The position numbers and the translations under genes are program-made. A stretch of DNA of 6,938 bases from an uncultured Collinsella sp. (GTDB lineage Bacteria; Actinomycetota; Coriobacteriia; Coriobacteriales; Coriobacteriaceae): positions 1 through 6,938 of the forward strand of contig CABMPS010000103.1 in assembly GCA_902388545.1 (NCBI GenBank). The letters are read 5' to 3'. Each line of letters starts with the position of its first letter. Within the stretch, counting starts at the first letter, position 1. Below, piece by piece: positions 5,220-6,938 of this stretch. Under the pieces are notes generated by a model. The model was not told the origin of the DNA and made no database searches. It was given only the letters and a program-made list of their open reading frames with translations.

Positions 5220-5996
5220 CTAGTTCTTATCGGTCTGAGTAGAGGTAGCAGTGAAGACAACGTTAATGCGCTTGGAAGCCGTCTTCAGATTCTCAAGATT
5301 GTTCGTAAAGACCTGAGCATCGTCACCATCGTAGAAGACATACATTTCAACGGTTGTCTCATCCTCGCCAATCTTATCGGCAAGCTTATGCGTGGTGTCA
5401 GAAGAGGAGACAATGCCGTCCTTATTGCAAAGCACCCAGTTCGTCCCGCTCATGACCAGCACGCGAAGCGCAGAATCAAATTTATCATTATCGCCTGTGG
5501 CACCCGTAATTTTGGCCGAATCAACTACAAGATTGGTGAGCTCAGCGCCCTTTGAGCCAACATAAAAGGTGTTCTTTACGGCATACTTTCCAGTAACCGC
5601 GGCGGCAGGCGTGCCGGCAGCGTCGGCGCCCTGAGCAGGAACAAGCTTGACGGTATTGTCGACCTTCAAGCCATCAGTCGCACTGGTACCGAATGCCGTA
5701 TAGAAGTTAGCCAGCGTATCGTACGGAGTCGTGTCGGCGCCATTTGCCCAATGAGCCGGATAAAGCGGCGTGTTCGCAACAGAAGAATCATCCGTGCGAA
5801 GATCCTTAGACGGTTCATTCTCATCACGAATATACATGAACGCAGAGTTCGACTGAGCAGAAATCTTACTGGTCGTTGCGTCGACCTTGTTGTTGCTCAC
5901 AAACCATGCGAACGTGGCAGAGCCCAGTGCTACGGCTGCTACCAGCACCATGGCGATGGCGGCGCCCATCTGCTTCTTTAATGCCTTGGTATCCAT
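5220..5996 (-). CDS. SipW-type secreted protein (TasA/camelysin-like), first of pair
   Basis: A 258-residue exported protein starting at ATG 5994-5996, with AAAGGGG (6002-6008) five bases upstream. The frame stays open upstream to 6290, but this start places the signal peptide exactly as in the neighbouring paralogue. The N-terminus has K4, K7 and K8, a hydrophobic core (about 10-27) and 'GSATFAWFVSN', with cleavage expected after A30. Residues 21-50 match the paralogue at 24 of 30 positions, while the mature regions diverge. The C-terminal part reads 'VEMYVFYDGDDAQVFTNN' (216-233) and then a beta-strand-rich end, typical of SipW-dependent TasA-like proteins. There is one cysteine (C190) and no sortase motif or anchor. 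A surface or matrix-fibre subunit is the likely role, as the first and probably more abundant product of a two-gene unit. Confidence 0.88.
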   Translation of the reverse strand: MDTKALKKQMGAAIAMVLVAAVALGSATFAWFVSNNKVDATTSKISAQSNSAFMYIRDENEPSKDLRTDDSSVANTPLYPAHWANGADTTPYDTLANFYTAFGTSATDGLKVDNTVKLVPAQGADAAGTPAAAVTGKYAVKNTFYVGSKGAELTNLVVDSAKITGATGDNDKFDSALRVLVMSGTNWVLCNKDGIVSSSDTTHKLADKIGEDETTVEMYVFYDGDDAQVFTNNLENLKTASKRINVVFTATSTQTDKN

Positions 5997-6106
5997 ACGG
6001 ACCCCTTTCTTTCCCCATTCATCCCAGATGACCCTCGAGAAGCCCGGAAGGGGAGCCCGCGCTTTCGTGTTGGATGTTGCTTGCCCATCCTTTAGACATG
6101 GAATTG

Positions 6107-6115
6107 AGAATACCA
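6107..6115 (-). promoter_or_regulatory. Extended -10 promoter of the secreted-protein pair
   Basis: The minus strand reads TGGTATTCT, an extended -10 (TGn plus TATTCT) in an A/T-rich stretch. Transcription would start near 6100, leaving a leader of roughly 100 nt before the ATG at 5996. No convincing -35 is seen. No equivalent promoter is visible between the two secreted-protein genes, so this one probably serves both. Confidence 0.5.
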
Positions 6116-6333
6116 TAATTCTTACGATTTCCTTATGAGTTTTCGGCAGCCTACATTCCGGCAGATTCATAGGTCTACCTCTGGTTATATGCGGTGCTAC
6201 ATGAACATCGTTTACCTTATTTGATCTCTCTCCCGCGCAGTCATAAGCCCCTCTTAAGCCTTGCGACCGCAGCGCCATGCCAACGCACACATTCGCCCTC
6301 CGCCGAGCTTCGCCCTAGCCCTTCCCCACCCGC

Positions 6334-6339
6334 TATACT
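6334..6339 (+). promoter_or_regulatory. Candidate -10 box (TATACT)
   Basis: TATACT differs from the consensus at one position and lies 56 bp ahead of the ATG of the plus-strand gene, implying a leader of about 50 nt. The expected -35 window (around 6311-6316) has no recognisable hexamer. Confidence 0.45.
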
Positions 6340-6395
6340 GATGTAGCACGTGTAATTTCTGCCTGCTTGTGCGGGCTATTTGCCGGGAGGACTCT

Positions 6396-6908
6396 ATGGC
6401 TGCCGCCAATCAACCCAAGGGAAGCGTTTCTACCGGATCGATCAAGCCGGTGACGCGCAAAGCCGTTCGATGCCAGCGCGAAGTCGCCTGGCTGGTCACG
6501 CAGGCGGCCGGCAAGCTCGTCGCCACCACCGACGACGTCAACGCGCCCACGCCCAGCTTTGTGCTGGCGGCGGCGTTGTCGTACACCCGCGAACAGGAGC
6601 AAGCCGCCCAGGACGGCGGCCACGCGATTGACTACGAGGCCGTCATGGGCCCCGACCTCGCGAGCTTTTGTGCGGCCGCGGGTCTGCCCGCAGCACCCAA
6701 CGCGCTTTCGGACACGGGCTACATGTTCACCCTCTCGGGCGCGGACCTCATTCGCGACGTTTACGCCTACAGCGGCGACCTAGGCGAACGCATGGGAGAC
6801 GCGGCGCAGGTCAAACCAGGCTACGCGATCAAGCTCGCGCTGCGGCTGTTCTTGCTGGATGCCGCCGCGGGCAACGGCGCCACCTCCAAAGACAACACCT
6901 CGGCATAG
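6396..6908 (+). CDS. Conserved-looking hypothetical protein, 170 residues
   Basis: Family not recognised. The ATG at 6396 is preceded by GGGAGG (6385-6390) five bases upstream, a better start than the GTG nine codons earlier. There is no signal peptide or transmembrane helix. Residues 17-45 are basic (KPVTRKAVRCQREVAW), 52-70 and 84-98 look helical and alanine-rich, and 107-160 form a possible compact region (DTGYMFTLSGADLIRDVYAY, then YAIKLALRLFLLDAAAG). The extreme N-terminus and the last ten residues look disordered. There are two cysteines (26, 92) and no metal or nucleotide-binding motif that I can identify. It is divergent from the secreted-protein pair and ends at its own terminator, so it is probably monocistronic. 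A helical regulatory or DNA-associated protein is possible, but there is no direct evidence. Confidence 0.75.
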   Translation: MAAANQPKGSVSTGSIKPVTRKAVRCQREVAWLVTQAAGKLVATTDDVNAPTPSFVLAAALSYTREQEQAAQDGGHAIDYEAVMGPDLASFCAAAGLPAAPNALSDTGYMFTLSGADLIRDVYAYSGDLGERMGDAAQVKPGYAIKLALRLFLLDAAAGNGATSKDNTSA

Positions 6909-6909
6909 C

Positions 6910-6938
6910 AAAAGCGCCGGGCCGGGAAAACAATCCCG
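6910..6938 (+). terminator. Terminator cut by the window end (partial)
   Basis: Just after the stop codon there is a run AAAAGCGCCGGGCCGGGA (6910-6927), a six-base spacer (AAACAA), then TCCCG (6934-6938). The last five bases already pair with CGGGA (6923-6927). If the sequence outside continues as the complement of the left arm, it would end in a T run, as expected for an intrinsic terminator. Only the left arm and the first pairs are visible. Confidence 0.7.

Larger units (their letters stand above)
5997..6395. other. Divergent intergenic region with both promoters
   Basis: This 399-bp region lies between the minus-strand secreted-protein operon and the plus-strand hypothetical gene. The part at about 6085-6230 is notably more A/T-rich than its flanks, as in a promoter region. 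It carries an extended -10 for the minus-strand unit, giving a leader of about 100 nt, and a -10-like box for the plus-strand gene. I recognise no riboswitch. A second minus-strand ATG (6168-6170) with AGAGG seven bases upstream would add 58 residues before the signal peptide and is not favoured. Confidence 0.65.

Noticed and set aside
5997..6100. Riboswitch in the leader of the secreted-protein pair
   Set aside because: The roughly 100-nt leader showed none of the conserved cores I know (for example the cyclic di-GMP type) and no terminator/antiterminator pair.

Overview
The window reads as a chromosomal accessory segment of a moderately high-GC Gram-positive bacterium. I lean towards Coriobacteriia, and Collinsella in particular. 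This rests on the style of the nuclease-like protein at 242-1345, on the two SipW-type secreted proteins with an 'ATxAWFVSN' cleavage region, and on AGGAGG/AAAGG ribosome sites next to one apparently leaderless gene. No rRNA, tRNA, CRISPR array, transposase or integrase is visible, so the assignment to genus is inference only.

Layout. (a) 1-241 holds no gene but contains a very long hairpin: 66-nt arms at 23-88 and 137-202, whose outer 32 bp are a perfect inverted repeat, plus a twice-repeated 12-mer in its loop. (b) 242-1345 (-) is a 367-residue protein with an AbiEi-like N-terminal half and a Vsr/DUF559-like nuclease-type C-terminal half. It has an extended -10 box so close to its ATG that the mRNA is probably leaderless. 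(c) 1346-1748 is a divergent intergenic region with a 12-bp tandem repeat and two 11-bp direct repeats bracketing a -10 box. (d) 1749-2447 (+) is a DUF5710-type protein with two CxxC pairs. (e) A 24-bp-stem hairpin at 2473-2536 separates it from the convergent gene 2578-2859 (-), a 93-residue zinc-ribbon protein. (f) 2978-4060 (-) is an HNH_2-type endonuclease with a large N-terminal domain, a candidate stand-alone restriction enzyme. (g) 4205-5149 (-) and 5220-5996 (-) are two paralogous secreted proteins with SipW-dependent-type signal peptides (TasA/camelysin-like). Each is followed by an intrinsic terminator, and one of these lies between the two genes. (h) 5997-6395 is a divergent promoter region. 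(i) 6396-6908 (+) is an unrecognised 170-residue cytosolic protein whose terminator runs off the window end.

How it fits together. Two themes sit side by side: DNA-interacting, possibly defensive, proteins (242-4060), and a two-gene secreted surface or matrix cassette (4205-5996). The secreted pair probably shares one promoter upstream of the 5220-5996 gene, with an internal terminator that would make the second product scarcer than the first. No SipW peptidase gene is in the window and would have to be elsewhere. I see no proof of a complete new multi-gene system. The best candidates for something undescribed are the long hairpin beside the leaderless nuclease-like gene, the HNH enzyme with its small zinc-ribbon neighbour, and the terminator-separated SipW-type pair.
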